Shown: one piece after another, positions 12,252-22,860 of the stretch
Position numbering within the stretch: position 1 is the stretch's first letter
Layout: each line of letters begins with the position of its first letter
Source: Schistosoma mansoni
Lineage: Eukaryota > Platyhelminthes > Trematoda > Strigeidida > Schistosomatidae
Direction: 5' to 3'
Assembly: GCF_000237925.1 (NCBI RefSeq)
Contig: NC_031502.1
Coordinates: forward strand, 11,334,630 to 11,398,629
DNA: 64,000 nucleotides
Made by a program: the position numbers and the translations under genes
The notes under the pieces: generated by a model
Seen by the model: the letters and a program-made list of their open reading frames with translations, nothing else
What the model was told of the DNA's origin: nothing
The model's database searches: none

Positions 12252-13638
12252 ACGACTTAATGTCTCAAGTCAAATTGCTTGTCAGAGTTTGTGAAATAAT
12301 GTACATTTTCTTTATAATATTTCCCGTCGAAAGATTAGATAATAAATAAACGACCTATAAGCTAGAGAAAATGGAACAACTGATATTGTAATGGAGCGCA
12401 AACGTTTTATTTTAATTCATGAACTTTGAGTTATTTGTAAAGGTTGTACATTTTTGTGCAGGTAGTAAATGAAAAGATTCTCAAATAAAATTCACGTAAC
12501 AAAAAATATCTAACAAAACTTGATGGGTGTTTTTGGTTGTTTATTACGTCATCTTGAGTTCAACATACACTATCAACATTTGTATAGGTTCTATTAATTC
12601 ATACATAAACATTTAGCATATTTTGACATTTCATAATAATTTATTTTGTATATTAAATAAATGTTCGACTTCGATCACAATTATTTTAATTAGTAGTTTT
12701 ATACTCAACGTTGTCACGTCAATTTAATGAATCGTAAACCGGAATAATGGTCATGTTCGAGTTCATGTAGTCATTTAATTTGTCATATTATGATGTAATT
12801 TCTAATAAATAACTAGATTATACTTTGAATTTTGCTATGGCTGAAATTTTTATTTCTCACGTTCGACTGTGTTACGCCGGATATGTATTGCATGCTGGAA
12901 AATGATATCTTAAGTTATAGTAAAAAAACGTTTAATCACATTGCTGTTTTTCAAGTAGACCTTCAATGAATAATGTTACTGAAGAAAGGTTTTTGTGCTG
13001 TAAACTATTGTACACTGTTGTCTTCAGTCTCAAAATAATATCGTTTGTCTTCTGTTAAGTAATTCTTACTGGCCTAAAGTTTGTGTTTTGCGTTTATTGG
13101 GTTAATTAACTACATTTAACTACTTTGTGTATCACGTCTGTGCAAATGAAACAATAATTATGACACCTGTTTAGTTTAGTATTCTTGGTTATCATATAAT
13201 TCATTTTAGTCGATATAAGTATAGTACTTGAAGCATGTAATCTGGCAGATCAGTTTAGTAAGTAGAGCTGCTCACTCATTTCCGTTAGCATGCTTAAGCG
13301 TCACAACTAGAAAAAGATCAGTCTGAGATTATGTATACATTACAGCGTATATAGCTCCAGGAAGCTGAAGTTGAAAGCTTAGGATTTGTTCTGAACAGGA
13401 TGAATCACGAGGATGTTATATTGATGTATCATATTCCCACTAGCCCTAACATATCACTAATTCATTCCCTTTATAAACTACACGTAAGATAGTAATGATA
13501 TAGGCCGACTGTAATAACTTACCCTTCAATAAAAACGACAGAGAAACTGCAGGGAATCCCATATCAGCCTGCTTTTAATGAGTATACTGATTCAAATCAG
13601 TTTGCTTGCAAATAGAAAAAGGGCACTTTGTTGTCATG
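12252..13638. other. AT-rich stretch, nothing recognised
   Basis: No gene or element recognised; background reading frames only. Confidence 0.6.
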
Positions 13639-14170
13639 TTATTATTTATTTTATTATTATTTATTTGAACACATAAATATTGATACAAGGAGGCACCAGA
13701 TATATATGCACCACAAAAATCTCATTTGATTGCGTGAGGGTTGTGATACTGTCCGGGTGCTCAGACCAAAGCAAAGGGTTCTTTAGAGGGTCACACCCCG
13801 AGCCATTAACCGAAAGGTCTGATCCACAAGGTAGTGGAGCATCGTAAGGAGATGCAGTCCCATGGTAGCCGGTGACCAACAATTGGTTAATAGGCCATTT
13901 GTTCCTTCAGAATACTGGAGCCCATGTGCACCATTAGTTTGAAATCAGTGTTTTCCAACTCTCCAGATGGACTTTTCGTGTCCACCAACCCGGTTAAAGT
14001 GCCAGACATTCACTTTTCGTCCTCTAAATTTCGCAAACAACACCCCCGCCACGAGGCGGCAGTGAGTAGGACTTCCCTGGCAGAGGCTGTATACGCGTGG
14101 TCATTTGTGAGCATTTCGAGAGAGAGGAAGGGTGGGTCCTCCCCACTCTCGGTCATACCAGGACATTTAA
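13639..14170 (-). mobile_element. Probable 3' end of a non-LTR retrotransposon (unclassified)
   Basis: Markedly less AT-rich than its flanks. On the minus strand it ends in an A/T repeat tail (TATTATTTATTTTATTATT on the plus strand at about 13,640-13,660), which is how CR1- and RTE-type LINEs often end. Overlapping open frames exist on both strands (73 codons minus, 13,661-13,882; 158 codons plus, 13,924-14,400), neither with a domain I recognise; they are probably incidental. Could be a CR1-like (SR1/Perere-type) 3' region; this is inference. Confidence 0.35.
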
Positions 14171-15900
14171 GGGCTGTTGTCATGTATTATAAGATAGCGT
14201 TCATTTTGAAAAAAGGGGATAAGTATGTTTGGTGTTCGTTTGTATACCATACGTCTAGCTCTGACCATATTTTAAAACCAATCCCATTAAACAATTTCCC
14301 CAGCGCTAACATCGGCAGCTGGATAACTGAATGTCTGTGTTTTTACTTTCCTGCAAAACAGCAGTATACATTCCTGGAGGAGGGGCGTTCAGCGTCTTAA
14401 TTCAATGTAGCTGTCTGTGTACAAACATCAGAAATCTTTTGACGACTGGGAATTTTATTTTATTAGACACTAACTCTCCTTATATTTCTTCCCGTAAAAC
14501 CAGACGCAGATGCATTGAAATACTTAAAGGGAACAAAATAATAAAAGCTGTACGATACAATGTTAGGCGCTTACTATACTTTGCACAGGTTGTAGTAGCT
14601 GACCTAATTATAAACTAATATTCATGAACTCGGGATAAATCACAGTTGCGTGAATTCTTTGCCTAAAAGCGTGGAATTTTTTATTTACCTATCCCATAAT
14701 TTTGAAATAAAACCATTACTAGTTTTTTTTTCATTTAGAATACAACAGGAGTAAGCCCTCACAGATCTTACAAACTGTTTCATCGTTAGAATTATAGCCC
14801 TATGAAACTGTTTACGGAAGACTTAACTAACAGCACCTTCTCCAAAACCTATTGAAAGAATTCTGGATGTTTACTTTAGTCTCACAACCACTTCCAATAT
14901 TCATGAGTTACTTATTTTACGTTTTAGTTTAAAAAAATAACAAGGACTACAGCTTGATATTATCAATGAGAGAGTTTTAAATGGACACCTGATGTAAATG
15001 TTTGTTTGAGATTTCATTATCAGTGAAACCATTCCAGAATAAATTTGTAAAGCTGATGCTGTTTTGATTTATCACGTTAACCATCGTAAGAAATTTGTGA
15101 AACACGAACCCCTCAGAACCTAGTTCATATATTATAAATTTAACATTGATGCAGTACACATCTTCGTTATTTTCTTGGTGAACCTACAAACAAGGGCCTT
15201 TTTACAACCTATTCCAACCACCGTAACATGTCACTGTAGTTGGTGGATGAACACGCGTAACGCACATTCTAACCGTCTCTGCATCTTATCTCATAGTGGC
15301 TTACTCGAATGCCCTATGATATGCAAGCAATGTCCTTACTACACTAATAGAACACTAGTAACATAAGTGTATTTTTTACGGAATCATACATCGGTCTGCG
15401 CGCTCGCTTAGCTCTTTAGTGAAAATACTACAATCTTGCTACACATGTCACGACTCCTCTCATCTCCATCATAGCAAATAAGTCTACATTTATTCAATAT
15501 AACGATTCATTTTTCAAAAGTAAGACATATAACAGTTAAAAATTGGAGTAAAGTGGCAGTTTACAGCAGATACATATTGCGCGACTTGTCTTCATCGATT
15601 ACCTGAAATACAGAGTAAGTATATTAACTTAGCTTGCAACTGAATCATTAAAACTCCTGAACGACGCATCATTTGTCAAGGATGTTTGTGGGTCATCTTA
15701 GATAAAGATAATATGTACCGGTTGACATCATACCGCAAACGAAACATGGCTTTGCAGCCGGTAAACTGTGGTCTATAAAAAAGTGAGCGTAATAACAGTT
15801 ATTTGCACTTCTACTCTCTGACCATGGCACTCTGACTTCCTTTCATGGCCAAAACAACAAACACACTACATACTGGTAGTGGATTACCGGCTTTCCAATA
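14171..15900. other. No recognised gene; mixed composition
   Basis: The plus-strand open frame starting in the preceding repeat runs to 14,400 but has no recognisable domain. 15,170-15,360 and 15,690-15,900 are less AT-rich than average, and the latter shows overlapping open frames on the minus strand. Nothing can be named. Confidence 0.4.
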
Positions 15901-16128
15901 TTAAGCTTGATTCCACGCACGAATTAATGCGTCCAACTCACTTCATAATATTATATAGTATATTTTAAATAACAAACCCTTTCCAATAGGTCGACAGCAT
16001 CTCTGACTTGGTCTCATGTTGTCAAGTACCTGGGTTTCATAATCCTTTCGAAAACATCACCAGCATCTACTGCTACTGAACACTCAGTGTTAGTCTGACT
16101 CTTTGATGGAATAGGATTATCCATAATA
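15901..16128 (-). CDS. Candidate 3' exons of a small host gene (or pseudogene)
   Basis: Minus strand. A strong acceptor (TTATTTTATTCAG) precedes 16,128. The segment 15,978-16,128 is 151 nt and reads as 50 codons beginning IMDNPIPSKS and including DAGDVFERIMKPR and RDAVDLLER. There is one in-frame TGA at codon 38; it would be removed if AG/GTACTTG...GTCAG (27 nt, in frame) were a micro-intron, though that has no pyrimidine tract. A 41-nt intron (15,937-15,977, GT...AG) then leads in phase to LDALIRAWNQA and a TAA at 15,901-15,903. Schistosomes do use introns this short. No family recognised. The TGA leaves a pseudogene equally possible. Confidence 0.3.
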
Positions 16129-16452
16129 CTGAATAAAATAACAAACCAGTGATCGTTTTCTCTCATTGCTCTCGATAACATCATAAATGACAGTTAGAAA
16201 CGAACATGCTGACAGTTAGAGAATTCCAGGTGGCAGCAACATTTATTTTAACTAAAAAACTCTGGTTTCCGATATCTGCAAAGCAATACACGAAACAAAA
16301 TGGATTGACATTTTATCACATTAAACAAGTGAGCTTGCCTGACTTGAGCAGTAGCAGCAAAAGCTGATGAAACATAGTGATATCAGAAAAATTAGCGCTA
16401 ACACTTAGGATATCACGCGAATTGAGGAATTTCGGAACACTAAAACATTAAA

Positions 16453-16512
16453 TTACACAGCTGCACCAAACATATAGCGGAAAAACACAGAACGAAGCAA
16501 GCCGACCGCCAT
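16453..16512 (-). CDS. Candidate first exon / short ORF with mitochondrial-presequence-like peptide
   Basis: Minus strand ATG at 16,510-16,512 opens a 19-codon frame, MAVGLLRSVFFRYMFGAAV, then TAA. It is rich in Arg and hydrophobics and lacks acidic residues, like a mitochondrial presequence. The start sits in the most CpG-rich patch of the neighbourhood and has a CCAAT box about 40 nt upstream. It could be the first exon of the gene ending at 15,901, with a donor inside the last codons, but I see no strong GT donor. An intervening exon near 16,280-16,380 is possible and not proven. Confidence 0.25.
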   Translation of the reverse strand: MAVGLLRSVFFRYMFGAAV

Positions 16513-16552
16513 TGCTTACAAAGATGAAGGACGTGATAATTCCCACTTCATT

Positions 16553-16560
16553 CTGATTGG
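16553..16560 (-). promoter_or_regulatory. CCAAT box (NF-Y-type)
   Basis: Minus strand CCAATCAG, a canonical NF-Y site, about 40 nt upstream of the ATG at 16,512. A CGTCC-containing GC-richer segment lies between. Suggests a housekeeping-type promoter on the minus strand; inferred from motif and position only. Confidence 0.3.
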
Positions 16561-19500
16561 CCTGCAAGTAGACTACCACAAATACCAAACGAAGTTGAAA
16601 TTCACTGCAGTCATCTTAATCATTTATTCGTTTCTTTTCCATTCTTGTTATTTTCATCAAGCAAACAGTTATATTTCATTCCGTTTAAAAATTAATCTTA
16701 CTTTTTCTTCAATATTATCTTTTATCAGCATCCAGTAACTGAATGTCTAGTCATATTTTTCATTATAAGAGTGGTTTGTACTACCACTTCACAGTTGCTT
16801 AAGGTTTAAAGAATATTATTCAAACCTTATTTATTATTAAAATAATAAAATATCCTAATGACGGGTAATAAATACCTTATACATGTATAATGCATGTACA
16901 AATACATACACATATTTTCTTTGTATATTAAATTCCCTAAAACTCGATTTTCTACCTTCAAAAATACAATACTTTTCAACATAAAAGTGTTCTGCTACTT
17001 AGGAGATTATTTACAATAGGAATTAACCCTATGCCAACAGTGATTGAGAAGTTTAAGCAACTGTACTTAGTTAAAGGAGTTAAATGACGTCAACCTACCA
17101 TATCAGTGACACTTCTAGCCACAAAATATTAGACAAGACGGGATACAAAACTCCGCTGTAAACAATAACTGCAAATAATTCAATCATATGGTAAATCATT
17201 CAGGACTTTAAATAACATACTAATAATTTTTTCGGTTAAAAGTAAAGTTCGACTATTTTAATGAGAATCATACTTTTCAAAAGTTTATCATCCACGGCCA
17301 GGTGAGTCATATAGCTGATGTGATTAACTCCAGCATTTTCAGTATAACATAGAAATAAGTTTGCGGAAATCCATCAAATTATCATGTTCTCTCTAAACAT
17401 CCTATCTTTTCCTTAATAATTTGGGATGGACTTAAATATGTACTTGACAAAGCAGTCGGAAAAAACAGTGAAACAGGATCACATAATGCTCGGTATTCAA
17501 TAACTGTGTGATTCCAGAGATTTTCAAAGAACAGTAAAAATGTTATTAGCTTGTAATAACTTGTGTGTAAATACTAACGTTTGGGTACTAAATTTCCCTG
17601 GTGGTCTAGCTTCAATTGACTCACGCTTTCAACTATGAAAATTTAAAGTTAGTACGCTGAGACTATAATTTATGGACGACCTTTTTGCGACGCTAAACTG
17701 ACCGTGAGATTGTCCACCCAATAACTAGGACTAAATGAGGGTTATAAACCTGTATGAGGAATTATAATTGTGATTTACAGTTTATGATTAAGGTTACAAA
17801 TTAGATTTATGGTTTTCATCAAGGATTGACATCAGCTAAATTACCTAAACTCCATCTATTCAAATGAATGAGTGGATTGCGCGCCAAAATCCGAGACCTG
17901 TTACCCTATACTCGATTGGTTCGTCCTCGCCGTTAATACTGACAATGTTATTGATAAATATAATTAAACCTTCAAGAATAAATTGTACAACTTAAAAGGT
18001 ATATCTTCATCAAAATGATCAGATAAGTGCAATTTAAAAAGAAAGTAAAGGTACAAATTAGATGAAATTTTTATGTAGATAATATTCCATAGAGTAATGT
18101 ATCAGACATATTACTGAGAGTAATATAAATACAGTGGTAATTGATTTACTCCGAGACAATAGAACTTTGAGCTCATTCATATAACAAATGATAGAAAATC
18201 AGTTTAGGGTGATGAGGACAAAAACGATCAAGTAAAAAAGCAGTAAGCATTTATTACATGATAAATAATTAAGGATTCACTAGGACGTGTTATTTAAAGT
18301 TAAACATGTGAAAGTCTTAACACAATTATGTCCCAGAAAGTGGATTTCCAAATATTTTGTTTTAGGCATCTAGCAATTATGAAGCTGTCATCTTTCAGCT
18401 TATTAAGTATTGAAAGGGTGATCTGATCTAACTGAATAACTTAGTTGGATTAATACACAATAAAGTTCTGAAAAAATGTACTAGGATGTTAAATTCAAGT
18501 GAGGTAACTGTTAGTTGCTACACAACGCACAATGAAAATTATTTATTGTCATTTGTTTCTGAATATCGAAAATGATATTTTTATACCTACAGACATAGAA
18601 GCTGATACATACTTGACAGTAGGTATTGTGATACTGGTAGGTGGTAAAGAAAATCATAAATATGATATGACTATGTTGAATATATATTATTTATCTATTT
18701 CCCTGGTAAAAACGTGGTGTTACAAGATGAATGGTAAGATCACATTTACTATATGAAATGTTTCATTTGAGCTGACTTTATTACTGGTGCTTGTTGAAGT
18801 GGTTATCATATTCAATAAAGAGACATCAGGCATCCTATCACGTTATAACTTAGCTGATAACGTTGTATTTGACACTGAATTTATTATTGTTTTTTGGTTT
18901 AAAATTAGCCATGGGTTGTTACATTCCATCTTACCAGTTATCAATTACTCTAGCAAGGTGTACTTTTAGTCTCGGAAGGACAGGTGCTTATTAACGGATT
19001 CGACCACATGTCACTCAGCATCATATTCTGAGACTTAAACAATGATTCAAGCCACTTAGACTAGTGACTACGCTGCAAAGTGATCGATAGAACTCGATCA
19101 GGACAAAAGTGACTGTGCATACATCAGTTTGTTGACTAGCCAACGATCAATCAATTGTACGATGAATTATGTAGGTTAAGCTACATTTGCGGGATGACGT
19201 AATAAACTTAATTAAATATCCTTTTACTAGTAGCCACTTAAAAGTAAAATGTGGTTTTATCGACCATAGGGAATAGTGAATTTAAGTTATCATGTTTTTT
19301 CATCCGTGTTCAAGTTAAAACTTGATGAGTGGTACTTATTGTGATATCTACGCCTAAAATTAGCTGCGGGAAATAAAAGAAGTGAGGAGAATGAACATGA
19401 ATATTTTCAAAAGTAACTTTTGATTGTGTATGAGATAAACAATCTCACAACAGAAGTAATTATTTCAAGAAAAAAAAAGTAAGATTTACAGAATTCATTT

Positions 19501-19861
19501 ATGAAAAGGAATTACGTCATTAAAGGTCAAATAACACTGGGAATAAATGTTGAGGTAATAACAAATGAGCCTTGATCTTACTATCTGAAAGAGTTCTGAA
19601 TAGTAACAATTAACTTTAAGACAAGTAAATTTCCTATTAATATTTACATCAGTCGGTTACATCCCCAACCTTACTGATTAGGACTTTACAATCATGTCTG
19701 TCTCTTTTTTTTCTGTAATTTATCAATTCAGCACTAGTTTCAGGAATTCACTTATTATTGGACAATATCTTCAACTGTTAAAATAAAGTAGGAATAAAAT
19801 TGATAGTTAGACAGACATAAATTGCATATAATGAGCCTGTATAGACATATATAAATATACT
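16561..19861. other. AT-rich stretch with one SINE scrap
   Basis: Apart from the family B tail at 17,591-17,645 I recognise nothing. Open frames of 60-74 codons near 18,532-18,969 are AT-rich and lack any domain. Confidence 0.5.
17591..17645 (+). repeat. Family B SINE, 3' tail fragment
   Basis: Carries the family B tail downstream of the ribozyme: CTGGTGGTCTAGC, TTCAATTGACTCA and CAACTATGAAAAT blocks match the copies at 9,060, 27,690 and 42,300. No hammerhead core remains. Confidence 0.55.
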
Positions 19862-21431
19862 ATGGAGAGTAACTGGGATGGGGTAAAAGAGGCAATCACT
19901 TCAACATGTCAGGAGGTTCTGGGCCACAAGAATCACCATCACAGGAAATGGATCACTGTTGATACACTGGATAAGATTCTAGAAAGGAGGGGCAAAAAGC
20001 CAGCAATCAATAATAGCCGGAAAAGAGCAGAAAAAGTCAAGGCACAAGCCGAATGGACAGAAGTAAACAAGCAAGTGAAGAGGAGCATCACCAACATTGA
20101 AGAGCAACAAAACAAGTGGATAGAACATTTCAAAGAACTCTTGAATTGACCAGCTCCACTGAACCCATCCAACATCGAAGCATCACCCATGGACCTCCCA
20201 ATCGATGTTGGCCCACAACAATTGAAGAGATCAGCATGGCCATCAAACAAATCAAGAGCGGCAAAGCAGCAGGATCAGGCAACATACCAGCAGAGGCACT
20301 GAAAGCAGATTCAGCAGCAACTGCAAAGATACTGCATATTCTCTTCAGCAAGATTTGGGATGAAGACCAAGTACCAACAGACTAGAAAGAAGTACTTCTG
20401 ATCAAGATATCAAAGAAAGGCGATCTCAGCAAGTGTGATAACTATAGAGGAATCACTCTTCTCTAAATACCAGGAAAAGTCTTCAACAGGGTATTGTTAA
20501 ACAGAATGAAGGACTGCGTAGACGCCCAACTTTGAGATCAACAGGCTGGATTCCGTAAGAATCTATCGTGTACAGACCGAATCACAACTTGACGGATCAT
20601 TGTGGAACAATCAGTTGAATGGAATTCATCACACCACATCAACTTCATTGACTACGAGAAGGCATTTGATAGCGTGGACAGGATAACACTATGGAGGCTT
20701 CTTCGACACTACGGCGTGCCTGAGAATATAGTCAATATCATGAGGAATTCCTATGATGGATTAAACTGCGAAATCATGCATGGAGGACAGCTCACTGGAT
20801 CGTTCAAGGTAAAGACCGGTGTCAGACAAGGTTGCTTACTCTCACCCTTTCTCTTCCTCCTGGTGATCGACTGGATCATGAAGATATCAACATCTGGAGG
20901 GAAGCACGGAATACAGAGGACAGCTAGAATGCAGCTGGACGATTTAGACTTCGCGGATGATCTGGCTCTTCTATCACACACGCCACAACAAGTGCTGGAG
21001 AAGACGACCAGTGTAGCAGCAGTCTCGGCAGCAGTAGGTCTCAATATACACAAAGGGAAAAGCAAGACTCTCTAATACAATACAGCATGCACCAATCGAA
21101 TTACACTTGATGTGAAAATCTTTACATATCTGGGAGAGAACAAACCAGATTTCAGCGGAGGACGAAATCAGGAAGAAGCACTGGAAGTGGATAGGACACA
21201 TATTGAGGAAATCACCCAACTGCGTCATAAGACAAGCCCTCACATGGAATCCTGAAGGCCAAAGGAAAAGAGGAAGACCAAAGAACACGGTACGACGAGA
21301 AATGGAGACAGACATTAGAAGAATGAACGAAAATTGGATAGAACTAGAAAGGAATTCCCAGGACAGAATGGGTTGTAGAATGCTCTTCGGCAGCCTATGC
21401 TCCACTGGGAGTAACTGGCGTAAGTAATTAA

Positions 21432-21434
<3 letters not shown>
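19862..21434 (+). mobile_element. RTE-like (SR2/Perere-3 type) LINE, 5'-truncated and internally deleted
   Basis: Coding order matches the family: a linker region (ESNWDGVKEAITSTCQEV from 19,865), a helical segment ending HFKELLN, RT finger motifs (AIKQIKSGKAAGSGNIPAEA, near 20,240), palm (FIDYEKAFDSVDR, GVRQGCLLSPFLF, FADD), then the C-terminal region with [16 protein letters not shown] and RKRGRPKN, ending at about 21,425. The endonuclease is missing, so the copy is 5'-truncated. There is a frameshift near 20,150, several stops (for example 20,382 and 20,466) and a deletion of the thumb-connection part near 21,120-21,160. The 3' end carries GTAACTGGCGTAAGTAATTAAGT, the family's TAAG-type tail, and abuts an AT microsatellite. 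Not autonomous now. Confidence 0.85.
20602..21075 (+). pseudogene. Reverse transcriptase palm domain of the RTE-like LINE
   Basis: Longest intact piece of the LINE, 157 codons. Residues 15-27 FIDYEKAFDSVDR contain the first catalytic Asp, 73-85 GVRQGCLLSPFLF is the conserved block before the primer grip, and 117-120 FADD holds the catalytic pair (FADD rather than YADD, as is usual in this schistosome family). It would copy the element's RNA at a nicked target. It is only a fragment of the roughly 1,000-residue family protein and is out of frame with the preceding segment. Confidence 0.8.

Positions 21435-21481
<47 letters not shown>
21435..21481. repeat. (AT)n microsatellite
   Basis: About 23 AT units directly after the LINE 3' tail, likely grown from the short tail repeat or its target. 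Confidence 0.95.
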
Positions 21482-21482
<1 letters not shown>

Positions 21483-21517
21483 CTCGACAGTTCTCTAAAG
21501 GTGAGAACGAAACTGTC
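21483..21517 (+). ncRNA. Hammerhead-like hairpin (third type, degenerate)
   Basis: CTCGACA is followed by a perfect 6-bp stem GTTCTC / GAGAAC with a 7-nt loop, then GAAA and CTGTC. This is the order core-stem II-GAAA-cleavage triplet of a hammerhead, but the first core block differs from CTGANGA by an insertion and a deletion and the expected stem I partner is replaced by the AT repeat. An alternative fold pairs GACAGTT (21,486-21,492) with AACTGTC (21,511-21,517). A relic at best. Confidence 0.25.
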
Positions 21518-21992
21518 AACGGATCCATTTTGAAACACATAGTGTGCTTTGTTCATGTAGATCCACTAGAATGTGAAATCGATAGAGAAGTTTTTAGGTC
21601 ATCACAGTACAACTTTGTCACATAAACACACAAGGTGTATTAGGAATTTATACCCGACCTGTGTTCAGAAGCAGTGTTTGATCCGTTATCTCAACTTGGA
21701 ATAACATGGCATCCCACTTTTGTGCGTTTTACTGGGAACTGTCTGTTCCTTATGCATTTTATCTCAATTCGTCATGTGGACAATTATATTTCACATTTCT
21801 TGTCTGCATCTGCTTCCCACTTTACTATTCCTGATAACCTTTAATATCATAACGTAACGTTTCTTTAGTATGCTTCACTGACTTTGTCGATAGTCCAATA
21901 AACATTATTTTTAACAAAGTTTATTTATTCATTTCAGAACAGCATATATGTGAATATATTTACTTATGAAAGACAATAGATATTAAATTCAT
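21518..21992. other. Unclassified, possibly retroelement-derived
   Basis: Moderately GC-richer than background with an AATAAA near its end (about 21,898). No open frame or motif recognised. Could be the terminal region of a PLE linked to the hairpin at 21,483; inference only. Confidence 0.25.
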
Positions 21993-22075
21993 TTAGTATT
22001 GTCTGTTTGAATCTTCCCATTGATGTGATAGGACTGCAAATGGTCAGTCTCCAGTAAGTGGCTATCAGGACTCAG

Positions 22076-22130
22076 TGGCCGAGTGGATAACGCGATGGCG
22101 TTTGAAGCGAAAGGTACTGGGTTCGAGTCC
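22076..22130 (+). promoter_or_regulatory. Internal Pol III promoter (A and B boxes), family A
   Basis: A box TGGCCGAGTGG at 22,076-22,086 and B box GGTTCGAGTCC at 22,120-22,130, both near-perfect matches to tRNA consensus, in the tRNA-like head. Confidence 0.6.
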
Positions 22131-22162
22131 CAGAGTGAGCATTAACTCTGAGATGCAGGTAC

Positions 22163-22207
22163 ATCCAGCTGACGAGTTCCAAATACGACGAAACGCGCGT
22201 CCTGGAT
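22163..22207 (+). ncRNA. Hammerhead ribozyme, Sm-alpha type
   Basis: Stem I ATCCAG (22,163-22,168) / CTGGAT (22,202-22,207); core CTGACGA (22,169-22,175); GAAA (22,190-22,193); self-complementary stem III ACGC/GCGT (22,193-22,200); cleavage after GTC at 22,201. Stem II is weakened to three pairs by GTTC / CGAC. The conserved core is intact. Confidence 0.75.
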
Positions 22208-22299
22208 TCCACTGCTAGCCACTATCAATCTTTGCTTACCAGACAACTCAAGAAAACAGCTTAATTATTTGTTTCATACCTCTTTTATTTGAAAATAGT

Positions 22300-22860
22300 T
22301 GAAAAGTTACCTTCAGATACAGATTCCAAGTGATTTTACAGAAAAAAATGTTAAATCTTGCGGCCGAGTGGATGCCCAGTTAATGTGTGACGTGATAAGA
22401 CCGCCAGTCAGAGAGCAGCGAATTATCGATTGGAACAGTGACACACAAAAACCGTACGAGCAGTCTAGAGTACTAATCGGTCCTGCTTTCTGCCTAGCCC
22501 AGCCAGTTAAGTCCAGAACACCAATAACAGCCTCTATGGTATGAATCATTGTATTTCAAATATACTGAGTCTATATACCAAACAGACTGACCACATCGTA
22601 CTCAAAAAATAGAAAATAACATTTGTACAAGATTTAGCCAAAGGTGGCTGTGAATGTGGGAGACAGCAATTAATAGACTAGGGATAACTCAAGAATGGTA
22701 AATCGTACAATAATAGTCTATAGGTCAAAATAAAGCTTATAATAAGGGGAACATGAGTATGAATAGTTTAGTTATTTAGCAATTATACGATAATAAATAT
22801 ATTCATAACACTGGTCCATAAATGGATTCCAAAGTTACCATTCACTATTGTCATCGGGAC
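22300..22860. repeat. Unclassified GC-richer patch, probably an old repeat
   Basis: 22,350-22,545 is much less AT-rich than its flanks and contains blocks such as GCGGCCGAGTGGATGCC and GGTCCTGCTTTCTGCC. Frames of 78-81 codons are open on both strands over it, without any domain. The following 300 bp share its style. Looks like part of a dispersed repeat (possibly an LTR) but I cannot name it. Confidence 0.3.

Larger units (their letters stand above)
21993..22240 (+). mobile_element. Sm-alpha-type (family A) SINE with tRNA-like head and hammerhead
   Basis: Short leader 21,993-22,067, tRNA-like head 22,068-22,142, hammerhead block 22,163-22,207 and 3' flank ending in CTTTGCTTACC. The leader is truncated relative to the 25.16 kb copy (the part with CTCGATATAGCC is missing). 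Non-autonomous; self-cleaving RNA of this family is known in schistosomes. Confidence 0.8.

Noticed and set aside
13924-14618. Protein-coding gene on the plus strand
   Set aside because: The frames are long for the region but have no recognisable domain and overlap a likely LINE 3' end on the other strand.
20130-21065. Minus-strand frames of 73-104 codons across the LINE
   Set aside because: They are antisense shadows of the RTE reverse transcriptase.
22068-22142. Genuine tRNA gene in the Sm-alpha heads (also 25,287-25,361 and 8,914-8,995)
   Set aside because: A and B boxes are good, but the sequence runs directly into the ribozyme block and recurs as part of a dispersed unit; the acceptor stem is not closed. 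These are tRNA-derived SINE heads.
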